The position numbers were made by a program, and so were the translations under genes. The notes beneath the pieces are model-generated. The model saw only the letters and a program-made list of their open reading frames with translations, did not search any database and had not been told where the DNA came from. Source: Ligula intestinalis (taxonomy: Eukaryota; Platyhelminthes; Cestoda; Diphyllobothriidea; Diphyllobothriidae). From it: a stretch of 64,000 nt of DNA. This document shows positions 11,946-21,799 of this stretch, one piece after another (the stretch's first letter is position 1; each line of letters starts with the position of its first letter). The stretch covers positions 87,172,297-87,236,296 of the forward strand of contig JAYGXS010000002.1 of NCBI GenBank assembly GCA_036362985.1. The letters are read 5' to 3'.

Positions 11946-12425
11946 AAGTCCACTGAGGAGCGAACCTCTCGCAGCTGGGTCATGCAGCTGTACAAGATTG
12001 ACGAAGCACACTTTTTTGGTAACTGTGACTCCAGTACATTAAAGGACTCAGCAGATTGATAATACTGTCTGCCAGTTAGTAGCTTGCTAAAATTACGTTG
12101 TTCGTCTTCCACAGCTGATGGATTTCAGCTCACATATTCGTCTCAGCTTTCTGAGAGAGCTCAAGATTTTACTCAATTTATATGCATTAGTTTTCGGTCA
12201 AGGTTTTTTTAAGAGTTGAGGGGATACTGTAAGTGAATATGCAGTGCTCTAGTAGCGTGCATACAGCCATGTCTGCGAAGATATTTGCACGTAAAGTGGT
12301 CGTCAGTAGAAAGTGGCTATATTTATTTACAGCGTGTACACAAAAGCCTTATAATGTCATATATTTTGGCAGAAAATGCGTCGTCGAACATGGAATTGAC
12401 AATAAAAGCCAAAAGCCAGACGAAG

Positions 12426-12564
12426 ATGGCTAAGTTTCGCATATTTGCCGATTTTGTTTATGGGGTGATCTTTTGTTCGACTGCATACGGTCAGCAAACA
12501 TTAACGGTAATTGTCGAAAGAAGTGATCGCCGACTACAGAACGTTTCCCTAAGTCAGGAGTCAG
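12426..12564 (+). CDS. Candidate first coding exon of a secreted protein
   Basis: From ATG at 12426 the frame encodes a 46-residue stretch beginning MAKFRIFADFVYGVIFCSTA, which looks like a signal peptide (short basic start, hydrophobic core, small residues before GQQ). It then reads QTLTVIVERSDRRLQNVSL. The frame runs into a consensus splice donor (CAG then GTAAGA at 12565). I could not find a matching downstream exon, and no family is recognised. It could be a chance ORF. Confidence 0.22.
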
Positions 12565-13589
12565 GTAAGACTTATTAAGTTGGACAGTTTACTGTAGGAA
12601 GGAGCTCACAAAAGACTGCAGAAACAAGCTGCTCACAGTAAACAAGCCAGTTGATGTGTGTGCTCTGTGCCTCTGCGCAGGCCTGCGGGATCCGGGACAT
12701 CCTTCAGCCGATCAGGAAATGGTGATCACGGATGGGATCGAGTTCTCTCGGGGACTCGCGGAAGGGGCTCGACCTTGAAATAGGCGCAAACGACCGGTGC
12801 ACGTGCCCTCGTGGGTGACGGTTAGCCTTGGCACCTGGCTGTCTGCGCGCAGTAAGTCATGTGCAGCCTGCAGCTAGTCGGCAAAGGGAGCGGGCGGCGA
12901 CGCAAAGCTTGACAGCAAAGAAAACGTGTCTACGCAGGGGCTGATCTCAGGATTGCTATACAACCTCTTACAGTTCACAAGGAGTCTTCGCGCGCGTCTA
13001 CTCAATGCTCACCTGTTGTTTACCTGTCCTGTTTGACTGACTTCGGTTGGTTTTCACTTTAAACCATTAATTTTGTAACCGGTGTTTGAATGGATAGGGC
13101 GAGTTACTGACGCGAGTTCCCACTGGTCTAACACCGAGTGCAGCGCTCGACCCCTCAACCCTCGCTGCCGTTAGCACTTGCGCACTTTTAGGCCAACTCC
13201 AAACCATCGATTTCTATGAGATCAACCATATGCACCAACGGGTTGGTGCAGTGATGGCGACTGATCATAAGGGTTCGCCTTAAAGTGATAGCAGACGTAG
13301 TTAGCGCCAACCACACCTTTCACCTTAACCATGGGTCGAGAAAACCAGACTGGATCCGGCGTTGGCCGCTTTCTACAATGCAAGCCAGAAACACCGCCTA
13401 ACTTAGTTTTAAGTAACAATACACTTTGCGCGGATGCAACCATACTGCGTACTCTCACTCATCTGTGGTAGATGGCAAGACAGTCTCAAGGCAGCCAAGA
13501 CTGAGACGACTACTACAGTTTCTACAACTACTAATTAGCAATGTAGCTGAGTGTTAGTAGTACAGGTACTATTACTCATACATTCCATC
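12565..13589. other. No recognised gene
   Basis: A relatively GC-rich stretch around 12,640-12,960, otherwise without recognisable coding, RNA or repeat content. Confidence 0.4.
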
Positions 13590-14385
13590 GTTCACCACGA
13601 TGTCGGCCCCTCACTTTGTTTGGTGCCTGGGAAGAACTTAAGCGCCGGTGCCAAGCCCGCAAACCTTTACGCGCCTGCGCTCCTCTATCTGCTTCTGAGA
13701 AAACCAGTCAAAAATGCCGTACACTGCCATTGGCCAAGCGGTTGAGCAAGTGACACCCTCATGATGTTTATGCATTTATGCCCACCTCACGCTAACAGAC
13801 ATATCGCAGCGGGTTGAGTAATTTAAACCCTAGCAAATGTGATCTTCAGAGCACGGTTACTTAGGAGAGAAGAAGTCGGTAGAGGCCAGAATAGTGGGAA
13901 TATTTTATTCTGTATAGAGAGGAACGAAGAATGGATGGAAAGAGTTTAACTACGGAGAGCACAACCTTCCGCAGGAGCGGTGTGATTCGCAGTGCGGCAG
14001 AAATGCAGGAAGTTCCCGCGGCCCAGAGAGCAAGCGTTCACGCGTGCAGGCTTGTTATTCGTCGTCGGTCCAGAAGGCATCTACTTGGCAACTGTGATTG
14101 GCTGTTCCGAGACATCGAGATCAACAGCTGCGGGACTCCAAGAAAGTTCACTTCGACGCGAGCTAGTCACAACAGACAGATGCGCGCGCATGGCCCCGGG
14201 CCTACCGCGCGTCGGACCTCCAGATCACCACTGCGTTCCTCCTCTACACAATAAACAAATTTTACTGGTCTTACTCCTTCTCTTCCTGTGCGAAACTGGG
14301 CGCGATAATTGTAGTGCTCTGAGTACACTGACGGCTTAGACTTCTACAAATTGGTGACTGTCCGGCATGATCAAACCGCAACCTC
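13590..14385 (-). repeat. Interspersed repeat family A, copy A4, split by a family B insertion
   Basis: The part 13,590-13,801 matches the middle of A1/A3 (AAGCCCGCAAACCT, ATGATGTTTATGCAT, CTAACAGAC). The part 14,179-14,385 continues the same repeat (CTACCGCGCGTCGG, TACACAATAAACAAA, CGCGATAATTGTAGTGCTC, CAAATTGGTGACTGTCCGGC). The gap is filled by the family B element at 13,802-14,170. Confidence 0.65.
13802..14170 (+). mobile_element. Family B non-autonomous element with 8-bp target-site duplication
   Basis: This 369-bp insertion interrupts a family A repeat and is flanked by AACAGACA on both sides (13,794-13,801 and 14,171-14,178). It fixes the ends of family B: it starts TATCGCAGCGGGTTGAGTAA and ends CTTCGACGCGAGCTAGTCAC. 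There are no obvious terminal inverted repeats and no poly-A tail, so neither a classical MITE nor a LINE-dependent SINE is clearly supported, though 8-bp duplications are typical of hAT transposons. Confidence 0.7.
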
Positions 14386-14784
14386 GTGACGCGCTTGAAT
14401 GCAAACTGCAAGCAAATTCCCCACTCTACTTCCTCTGCCTGTTTTTTTCTGTGTCAATCATCTTATCCACAGTTAGCGAAACGCAACTGCCCATATTTTG
14501 CGACGAATGAAGCCGAGGTCATAACCCGAACTCAGTTACGGAAATCCAACTATATTGTAAGAGGAGTCCTTCAACCGTACAAACACCGTATGTTATAGTC
14601 TCCTCTCGGACGCTTGTTTGCAACATCACCGGCATATTTATCCATGATTTTTCCCAGATGTGCAACCCCCTACTGTGCTTAACTCAATGAAACTCCACTG
14701 AGTTTGACACGCTCTGCAATCTTTCTCATCTCCAAACTCATACGACGATGAAACTTTCATTGATGGATTCTTCTGACTTAGCAT

Positions 14785-15700
14785 TTAATGGAATGCACTG
14801 TGTCGCACACGCCCTTCCCTCTCACATCAACGTGCCTACTCAGCGGCACACGTCGACGAGATCATTCCAGCACACCCTCTGACTGGTGCCTCAAATCGCA
14901 CCTCATGTCATCAATCTTACCTCTGTTTTCAGCAACAGTTGTCGCTACTGACACGCTCTCACATCGGCAAGTGCACTGGACTTACTCATGCACTTCATCT
15001 TTTACTACAATGTAGACCTCCCCTTTTAGTTGGTGTCTGGGGGAGCTGTAGCGCTGGCGCTAAGCCCGCAAACCTGCACCTGACTGCGCTCCCCTATCTA
15101 CTTCTGGGACAACCAATCGCAGGTGCCGTATAAGGCTAATGGCCGAGCAGTTGAGCAAGCGGCCAGTGACACCCTAGTTCGTGATGTTTATGCATTCATG
15201 CATAAATCGTGTCAACAGACAGAAGCAAGCACATGACCCTTAGCCTACGGCACGTCGAGGCTTCAGACCACTACTGAGTTGCTGTACACAATAAAGAACT
15301 CCTACTGCTCTTACTCCTTCTTTTCCTGTGCGAAACTGGGCGCGATAATTGTAGTGCTCAGAGTACACCCACGGCTAAGACGCTTACCATATATCGATGG
15401 GCCTGTTGATGGGTTTGGCGTCCGACAGCCATTTTTCCAATAAAAATTCAAAAAAGTTACTCCTTTCTGTTATCTTGTACGGAATTTGAAGTCTCTTCTG
15501 AAGTAGTGTTTTTCTAAATATCAGCTACTTTCATTTAATTCTCAACCATATATTTACATAGCCGGTATTCTACTGAGATCCAAATACAAACGTTTAAGTA
15601 AGTTCACCAAGAACACATGCTTATTGCTCTTCATATGACTCTAGAATGTCGTCCTGAGAGGGTGTGACATGCTTCTCAATGTTATTTAAAAAAAGAACTG
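14785..15700 (-). repeat. Interspersed repeat family A, copy A3
   Basis: Inverted copy of A1 (5325-6243), sharing the blocks in reverse order over about 900 bp, from ATGCACTGTGTCGC at 14.79 kb to GAGAGGGTGTGACATGCTTCTC at 15.67 kb. Confidence 0.65.
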
Positions 15701-15858
15701 TGAGTTTTTTAAGGGCACACACGCACATTTTTAAAGGAGCCGCCAACTAGTTGACACATTCCGTTTTCTAGACAGGACATTATATGAAGTGAGGCAAATG
15801 TTAGCATCCCAGGTATGTGTGTAGATAGAGAAGTAGAAGGCGTTGCAATTACCGGAAT

Positions 15859-15910
15859 CATACTTTTACTTGTCTGAGCTTTCAAGCTCTTTCTAGAGCC
15901 CATCCTCAAA
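15859..15910 (-). ncRNA. Degenerate hammerhead downstream of a PLE endonuclease
   Basis: Minus strand TTGAGGA (15,903-15,909; consensus CTGATGA) is followed by TGG, a perfect stem GCTCT/AGAGC (15,895-15,899 with 15,886-15,890, loop AGAA), and GAAA (15,880-15,883), then GCTCAGAC. Box order and a strong stem II fit a decayed hammerhead. It lies about 65 bp 3' of the GIY-YIG relic on the same strand. Confidence 0.5.
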
Positions 15911-15974
15911 CGAAAGACGACCAACAGTTATAGGACGCAAGGACCAAGTAACCATTATGGGGGGAGGGGAACAG

Positions 15975-16323
15975 TCAACCACTAGTGCCATCATTCCGGA
16001 GATGCCTGCGCAGCGCGATGTATGCCGTCGCCAGATCGATAAATCGATTGACTGAGTACTCATTCGAAGCCCAGGCTTTAATCAATTCGCGGCCTGTTTT
16101 GTTGCCGGCGTGCACGATTACCATCGCAACTGCGAAATTAAACTCGTGACCTGTCTTGTAGGTATGGGCGGACACTTGCGATGATGCGTCATCCCGTTGT
16201 ACTGCCAGCTTATGCTCGCGTATGCGCGAACCAAGCATGCGTCCTGTCTGTCCTATGTAGTTTCGGGGACAATTAAGACATGGTATGCGATACACGACGC
16301 CCGACTGGACATTGTGTATTTTT
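15975..16323 (-). pseudogene. Penelope-like GIY-YIG endonuclease (type 1), best preserved relic
   Basis: About 115 codons read without interruption on the minus strand: VVYRIPCLNCPRNYIGQTGR, then RIREHKLAV, SAHTYKTGHEFNF, and a C-terminal SNEYSVNRFIDL followed by AYIALRRHLR. This is the complete order of a GIY-YIG nuclease domain (GVVY in place of GIY, N-Y-I-G, catalytic-type arginine in RIREH). In PLEs the domain is C-terminal to the RT and nicks target DNA. The upstream side lacks the RT, so the copy is 5' truncated. A hammerhead-like block follows 3'. It sits divergently beside a type-2 relic starting at about 16.44 kb. Confidence 0.75.
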
Positions 16324-16439
16324 TTCGAAAGCTGCTCCTACAGATTCCTCACACCTGCCTTCACCTAGATTTCATTTGCCTTCGATAAGATGTTCCGACT
16401 CCAGAAGGAATTCATTGGAAACTTTTCTTACGTACATTA

Positions 16440-16774
16440 ATGTTCTTTGGTAGCGCAACGCAGGCTTTACCGGTCGCACAAGTGCGCGCTTGTCAAAAAG
16501 AATACGGGATCACTTCCGGAAATGGCTAGACAAAGGTGAAATAAGGGGTATAAACAGCGAAATTCTCGCCCACCTTGTCGATTCCGGACATCTTGTGGAC
16601 CCCAACGAAGCCTTCAAGGTGATTTATAAGGTCCCACATAACTATACAAAGTTTCACGGCCAGCGTCTGCTAGCAACAGCAGAAGTGACCGCTATTAGGC
16701 TGAAGAAGCTTGCGTTGTGTGTGCAAAAGAACCGTCTTCAAGCTCCAAGACTGACATGGCCCACAGAAACTTAG
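16440..16774 (+). pseudogene. Penelope-like GIY-YIG endonuclease C-terminal half (type 2)
   Basis: An uninterrupted + strand reading includes RIRDHFRKWLDKGE (the R...EH helix of GIY-YIG domains), LAHLVDSGHLVDPNEAF, KVIYKVPHNY, QRLLATAEVTAIRLKKLALC and ends after RLTWPTET at a stop. The GIY-YIG motif itself is missing, so only the C-terminal half survives. It is the cleanest version of this half in the window and helps read the decayed copies. Confidence 0.65.
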
Positions 16775-16829
16775 CTGCATGTACTTGTACGCACTCTGTG
16801 TCTCCTGTAGTGGTCGTTACCCGCCCGAT

Positions 16830-17180
16830 GCCTAGCCTTCCTGTCATGACCTAAATCCATCTAGACCTCAAGTTCGTGCCGCGCGAGACACAGGCCGCCA
16901 ACGTCTATTTCTACCCACACGGTGTCCAACCAATCACAGACCGACCTAGCTAATGAACGCTCTCTCTGTGTACTGGCCTGACTGCTGTAAAAGTGGCACT
17001 TGGGACCCAACCAATCTCCTAGGTGGTTGTGTTCTCCCAAGCCAGACTTCTTCCGTCTATTCTCCTTTCCTCTGTGTGCACACTATACTCTTCCTAACAG
17101 TCTGGTCTTTTCAATACTTATTCTCTACTAAATATCCCTGGTCAGAAGATCGCAGTTGATTGGGCTTAACTTCACCACCT
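16830..17180 (-). repeat. Family B, inverted copy
   Basis: Reverse complement of the family B order: CAACTGCGATCTTCTGACC, AGTATAGTGTGCACAC, GGAGAATAGACGGAAGAAGT, CTGGCTTGGGAGAACACAAC, AGCAGTCAGGCCAGTACACA and GGTCGGTCTGTGATTGGTTG. The last part toward 16.83 kb is less certain. Confidence 0.6.
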
Positions 17181-17206
17181 GCGATACCCTCTTCCTTCCC
17201 CTAGAC

Positions 17207-17437
17207 CAGGGATTGGCAGCCATTTTGACTCAGAGAACCAAGAAAGCAAATATTTGAACATATATTTCAGAGAGAGCCATAGAATATATTTTAAGATTAA
17301 TAAGGCTCTGGATTTATTCATGGAGGAACCAAAATCACAAAATCTGAAGTTTCTAATTCCAATTTTATCTGAGACAGCCAGACGAAATCATAAAAAGAGC
17401 CATACGTAGCTAGAGAGCAATGGGTTGCCGACCCCGG
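17207..17437. mobile_element. hAT-type MITE with 8-bp target-site duplication
   Basis: The element starts CAGGGATTGGCAGCC and ends GGTTGCCGACCCCGG, imperfect terminal inverted repeats of about 15 bp resembling the CAGGGGTCGGCAACC ends of hAT transposons. It is flanked by CCCTAGAC (17,199-17,206) and ACCTAGAC (17,438-17,445), an 8-bp duplication with one mismatch, as expected for hAT. The 231-bp body is AT-rich and non-coding, so it depends on a transposase encoded elsewhere. Confidence 0.75.
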
Positions 17438-17445
17438 ACCTAGAC

Positions 17446-17900
17446 TGCCTCCAACACCACTGCCTCCCCACGTAGCCATCTTTGTCTTATCGATCCCTTC
17501 TCTCCGAATCCCACGACTCGATTGTAGGTAAAGACGAACATTATTGACAGCTTCCTATATCAATGTAATGGCCCGATGAGAGTGTATCGAAAGCCTATGC
17601 GTGCTCGCCAACTACTCTTCGGAATTCTCCTCAAGGAATTTTTGCAATTGAGAAAAAAACAATAAGTTCTGTTCTGTGATATTCAATAAAATAGAAGATC
17701 ACTCGGATATCCAACAGCCTCCAATTTCGACCAAATCCTGCCTGTCTTTATTCAAAAGACAAGATTGAGCATGCTCTTTTCTCTACTAGAAGGCATCTTG
17801 AGCCCGAAATCCACTCAACAAATTAAATTAACAAGACCGAATGTACGGTAAATTATACATTGATATTTTGATCACGATATTGCATGAGTTAGGCTATCAA
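17446..17900. other. No recognised gene
   Basis: AT-rich unique-looking sequence with no coding or repeat signal that I can identify. Confidence 0.4.
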
Positions 17901-17904
17901 TTGT

Positions 17905-17930
17905 ATGTTTTCGATTATTTCTCGTCAGGC
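17905..17930 (-). ncRNA. Hammerhead-like motif, copy 3 of 4
   Basis: Minus strand CTGACGA (17,922-17,928), nine bases, GAAA (17,909-17,912), then ACATACAA. As in copy 1, the spacer begins GA and ends TC, allowing a minimal stem II. Confidence 0.35.
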
Positions 17931-18039
17931 CTGCACAGTAATATAAATTGTAATAGGGCAGCAAGATTCTAAACAGACAATGAGCAATTGACATGGGGGA
18001 AGGGTAGGGGAAGAGCGTTCATGTATTTCCGAATCGTGA

Positions 18040-18425
18040 ATACTAGTCGCATGGGGTTAAGTAAGTTAAAGTCTAGCAACTGCGATCTTCAAACGATGGT
18101 TACTTGGTAGAGAAAAAGTCTTGGGAAGGCCAGAGTAGTAGGAACAGTGTATTGTGTACAAAGAAGAACGGAGAATAGATGGAAGAAATTTGGCTTGAGA
18201 GAACACGACCAGCCAGGAGAGCCAGTCAGGCCCAAGTGCCAGTTTGACAGCAGTCAGGCCAGTGGGCATAGAAAACAAGCACGTGTGCAGGCTTGCCATT
18301 CTTCGCCGGCCCGGAAGGCATAAATGCGGCAACTGGCTGATTGGCTATTCGTAGACATCGAGAACTGTAGTCGTGAGATTTTAGTGGAGTTCACTTCGAC
18401 ACGAGCTAATCACAACATACTTGCA
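18040..18425 (+). repeat. Family B, copy
   Basis: Well-conserved copy: GGGTTAAGTAAGTTAAAG, GCAACTGCGATCTTC, AGGCCAGAGTAGTAGGAA, TGTATTGTGTACA, AGCAGTCAGGCCAGTG, GGCAACTGGCTGATTGGCTA and TTCACTTCGACACGAGCTAA. It ends close to 18.42 kb, in agreement with the end defined by the target-site-flanked copy. Confidence 0.65.
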
Positions 18426-18756
18426 GTTTATTTCTGTTGGGAAGAGGTAAGAAAATGGGTAGTCTGTCGGTGCGCAATACCTATGTTTCGGCACTGAAAC
18501 TCGACGTGGTAGCGTGCGGGTACGAACATGTCGGACTTAACTTCCACCAGAGACGTTTTAGGACTTGAACCAACGCCTTCATTGAGTGCAAGATTGGTTT
18601 GGTTATTCCGATGGCCACCACCTCTGCGAGTACTCACTAAGGTAAGAACTTAGAGTACCTCCCAGACCTTATACAGATGACTCGACACATAAGTTAATGT
18701 TAACTCGGTGGTCGATGTCAACCAGATGAACTCTAATTACGCTATATTTACATATA

Positions 18757-18985
18757 TGTTCGATTGACTTAATTGTGAAAAACTCGCGGACTCGATTGGA
18801 ATCGAACTCCTACAGTAGGTAAGGCCTTTGCCCAGCCAATGCTCTACCATTAAGCTACGAGGCTCCCCGTGCGCCGTGAATTCAATCAAACTCGAGTCAA
18901 TTTGCTTGCCCAGCTTTACTACACGCATGGAATCCAACAATGCGGACGCAGTAAGCTGACTGATAAGCAGACTTCTCCACGCCTT
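18757..18985 (-). repeat. tRNA-derived SINE-like family C, copy 2
   Basis: The minus strand carries the tRNA-like head GTAGCTTAATGGTAGAGCAT (A box) and AGGAGTTCGATTCCAATC (B box), with 3' CGAGTCC matching a GGACTCG-type acceptor only imperfectly. Shared flanks TGGATTCCATGCGTGTAGTAAA and TTTTCACAATTAAGTCAATC match the copies at 8.4 and 59.2 kb. Confidence 0.55.
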
Positions 18986-20940
18986 GATTTAGCCAGGCAA
19001 AATGAAGATCTCATTTTCAGTGTCCGAGCTTCGAAGGAATAGTCAACACAAAGAGATACCAAAAATCGTCTTAAACAAAAATTGAAACACCTCGGGCGGC
19101 TTTGTTGACCGCCTGTAGTGTGGAATATTTGACACTACTACCACCGACTACCACAGACGAAGATATACAAAAAATCACACCACACTTAGGTAGTGACGCC
19201 GGTTTTTCAATACTACTTATCCGTGACCTTCATTTTCCGCGCAGTGATCGGTTGTTGCCCAGTATAAGGAGTGCCACGGCGGGTGCAGGTTTTCAGTCTT
19301 GCGCAGCAATCCTCATGGCGGCTTTGACTAGTTCAATCGGGTGGCTGACACTTTAGGCGACGTGGCAGTCCTCTCTTTGTCTAGCGGAGGAGGTAGATTG
19401 GCAGTTTGACTAAAGTAATAACTGTAAACCGTCTGGCGAGACACCTTAGTCTACTAGACTGATTGGCTTCTGGAAAGCTTACACTTGACCCGTTTATTTG
19501 AATATGCACTCACAGTTGCAAAAAGGAGTCAGTCGCTCTGTTTTCAGCCGATTTTCGCGCACAGGGGCTGCCAGCTTTCTTAGCATCTGCCTAGAGCATT
19601 TGAAGATGTAATTTCTGCAGTCTTAAACAACTGATGACAGAAGGACACTGTATAGCCTCCTGTGGTGCTCAGGTGGAATAAAACTATTCCTCATGGATGC
19701 GGGGTATGCTTTTTATCGCAAGAAATACCCAGCCTTTTTCCGGGGTGGCATTTGGACTTTGAGGCCTGTGGGTATGTTTGCCTGTCGGTCAAAATTCTTG
19801 CCCTGTTTCGTCATTAAAAGGAGACGTGTCTTTTACTGAGGATGACTGCATTTCGGCATGTGTTTAAATTGGTGGTCTACTACTTGGTCAAAACCATCTG
19901 TGGGCATTTCAGAGGCAACCGGAAATTATCTGCGTCTAAGGTAAGCGAGGTATGTAAGTTGTCACTTTATTGAGATAGGGAAACTGACAATGTCCCCCTT
20001 ACTATAGCTCTCTGTTTCCCGATGCAATAGGCCAAATGCAGAAGTTTCCCCAACGACGGTAGGCTAGTAACCGGTTCGGAAAAAAGAGGCAGAGCATGAC
20101 AGTCCATTTTGCAGTAGTTTTCTTGATCTAGTACTAGTATATAACACGAAGTTGCAGCCTGACGATTAATAGTACTTCCTCGGGGATACACTTTTTCTAC
20201 ATAAATCACAGGTGTCACTGTACACATTGAGTGCACGACAGGCATACTTTGCAACTTTGAGATGCGCAGTTAAGCATTAATACCAAATCGACATTTTGGG
20301 CTCGAGCGAGGCAGTGGTTTCCTGACTCTGTTCGTCCATTATAGACAATCATTGCGTCAACATTCAGTCACACGATAGGATTTTTCATCACCCTGGCTTG
20401 AGGGTAGTACAAAATACATATATTTCGTTCCATCTTGAAGATCTAGCTTGAAGTCGTTGAAGGATTTCTCACAACAAAGACTAGTCAACTGACTTACTTA
20501 TTTGTCACTGCAAGCCAATATCGTGACAAGTTTAGATGCCGAAAATTAGATAAATGAATTTTTATCCACAGAATTGTCAATTATCCATTATCAGTAGATT
20601 TGCTATGTCATGAAATGCCAACCAAAATGTCTTTTACATTCGAATAGATAACTTAAATGAGGCTATCATATTACTCACCGTTCACCAAAGTACCAAAATA
20701 TGCGAGTCACATCAGGATGTCGGCTTTTCAATGAGCATATTTCCAATCGTCTAAAGAAGACTTTACTATGTAAAAATGACTAATTAAGCAATATAAATTT
20801 GCCTTCTTGATATAAATTCAAACATTGGCAGATCGACATAGACCGATCAGATAGCGAAGGGCATAACCGACAAGGGCAAGAGGAACTAAAACGGCTATTT
20901 CTGGCTAATTAGCCGTTGTCAGATAGACAAACCCAACTCA
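18986..20940. other. No recognised gene
   Basis: Open frames are short and carry no recognisable motif. No RNA gene or repeat was identified by eye. Confidence 0.4.
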
Positions 20941-20944
20941 AGTT

Positions 20945-21018
20945 TTGCCCCGCTCGAGTTTCAAACCCGCGACCATGTTAGTTAGAAATCCAACGCTATT
21001 ACCACTGCGAAACGGGCT
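20945..21018 (-). repeat. tRNA-like SINE head or tRNA remnant
   Basis: On the minus strand GCCCGTTTCGCAGTGGTAAT and CGCGGGTTTGAAACTCGAGC resemble A and B boxes with a GCCCGT/GCGGGG near-complementary acceptor. The T stem is present, but the mid region does not give a confident anticodon arm, so I do not call a tRNA gene. Confidence 0.3.
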
Positions 21019-21439
21019 CGCTGTATGGTAGAACACATGCACAAAAGTGCTATTTCGTGTACTCATTTGGTAGACAACTTTTGTCTTCGGCACATTTCCT
21101 ACTTGAGGAAACGGTGGCTTTCAGTTTTTTCAAAGAACGTTTCTTATTATTAAACTGTGACTGTGAGATACCCATTCATTAAGTATCGTATACGTCCAGT
21201 TATAAGTGGTGTTTATAAAGTTAACAGCATGGTCCACATCCATTGCAAAATGTTAATAACACTCAGTGACATTTACCTATTGGCATAGAGAAACGTTTCA
21301 GTTTGAAAATGGGCCTCTCAAGAAATGTAATTTAATCGAAAGATTCTTTGGGAAGCGTGAACAGGTCGTCGTCGGACAAGAGGGAAATGTGAAAAGAACA
21401 GTGTACATTATCAAACATGCCGAAAAATCTATAATGATT

Positions 21440-21791
21440 CGTCATGTTTGGTCAGTAACAGGCTTGGGTGGTTGGCGCTTTTTCCGGGCTTTTTGAAATT
21501 GATGCACATTGAATCCAAATCAACGTGCCTATTGATGCATGATTCGTTAGGATTAATGGTCTCTACAAATGCTCGGTCTTTCCTAGATGGACAGGAACCT
21601 ACTATGCGGGTTCGGTCCCATGCAAACTTGTGCACAGCTTCAAGCGAATGCATGGCGACTTCGGACAGGTGGTCGCGCCTCGTTACCGCTAATTGATGTT
21701 CATGTATGCGTATAGAGGCGAATCGCCCTGTTTGTTCACAACAGATTGTCAGCGTCGAAAATTTCCAATAAAGTTGGTTTACTTTTCCCAA
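21440..21791 (-). pseudogene. Penelope-like GIY-YIG endonuclease relic (type 1)
   Basis: Minus-strand reading gives EQTGRFASIRIHEHQLAV, then LSEVAMHSLEAVHKFAWD, and a C-terminal NPNESCINRHVDLDSMCINF that parallels the SVNRFIDLATAYIAL end of the 16.0-kb copy. The Y-I-G segment is lost (YWKFSTL in its place), so the active centre is gone, although about 115 codons are free of stops. No RT lies upstream. Confidence 0.6.
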
Positions 21792-21799
21792 GCAATCTT

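Noticed and set aside
13222..13458. 78-codon minus-strand ORF
   Set aside because: No recognisable motif and no splice or conservation support.
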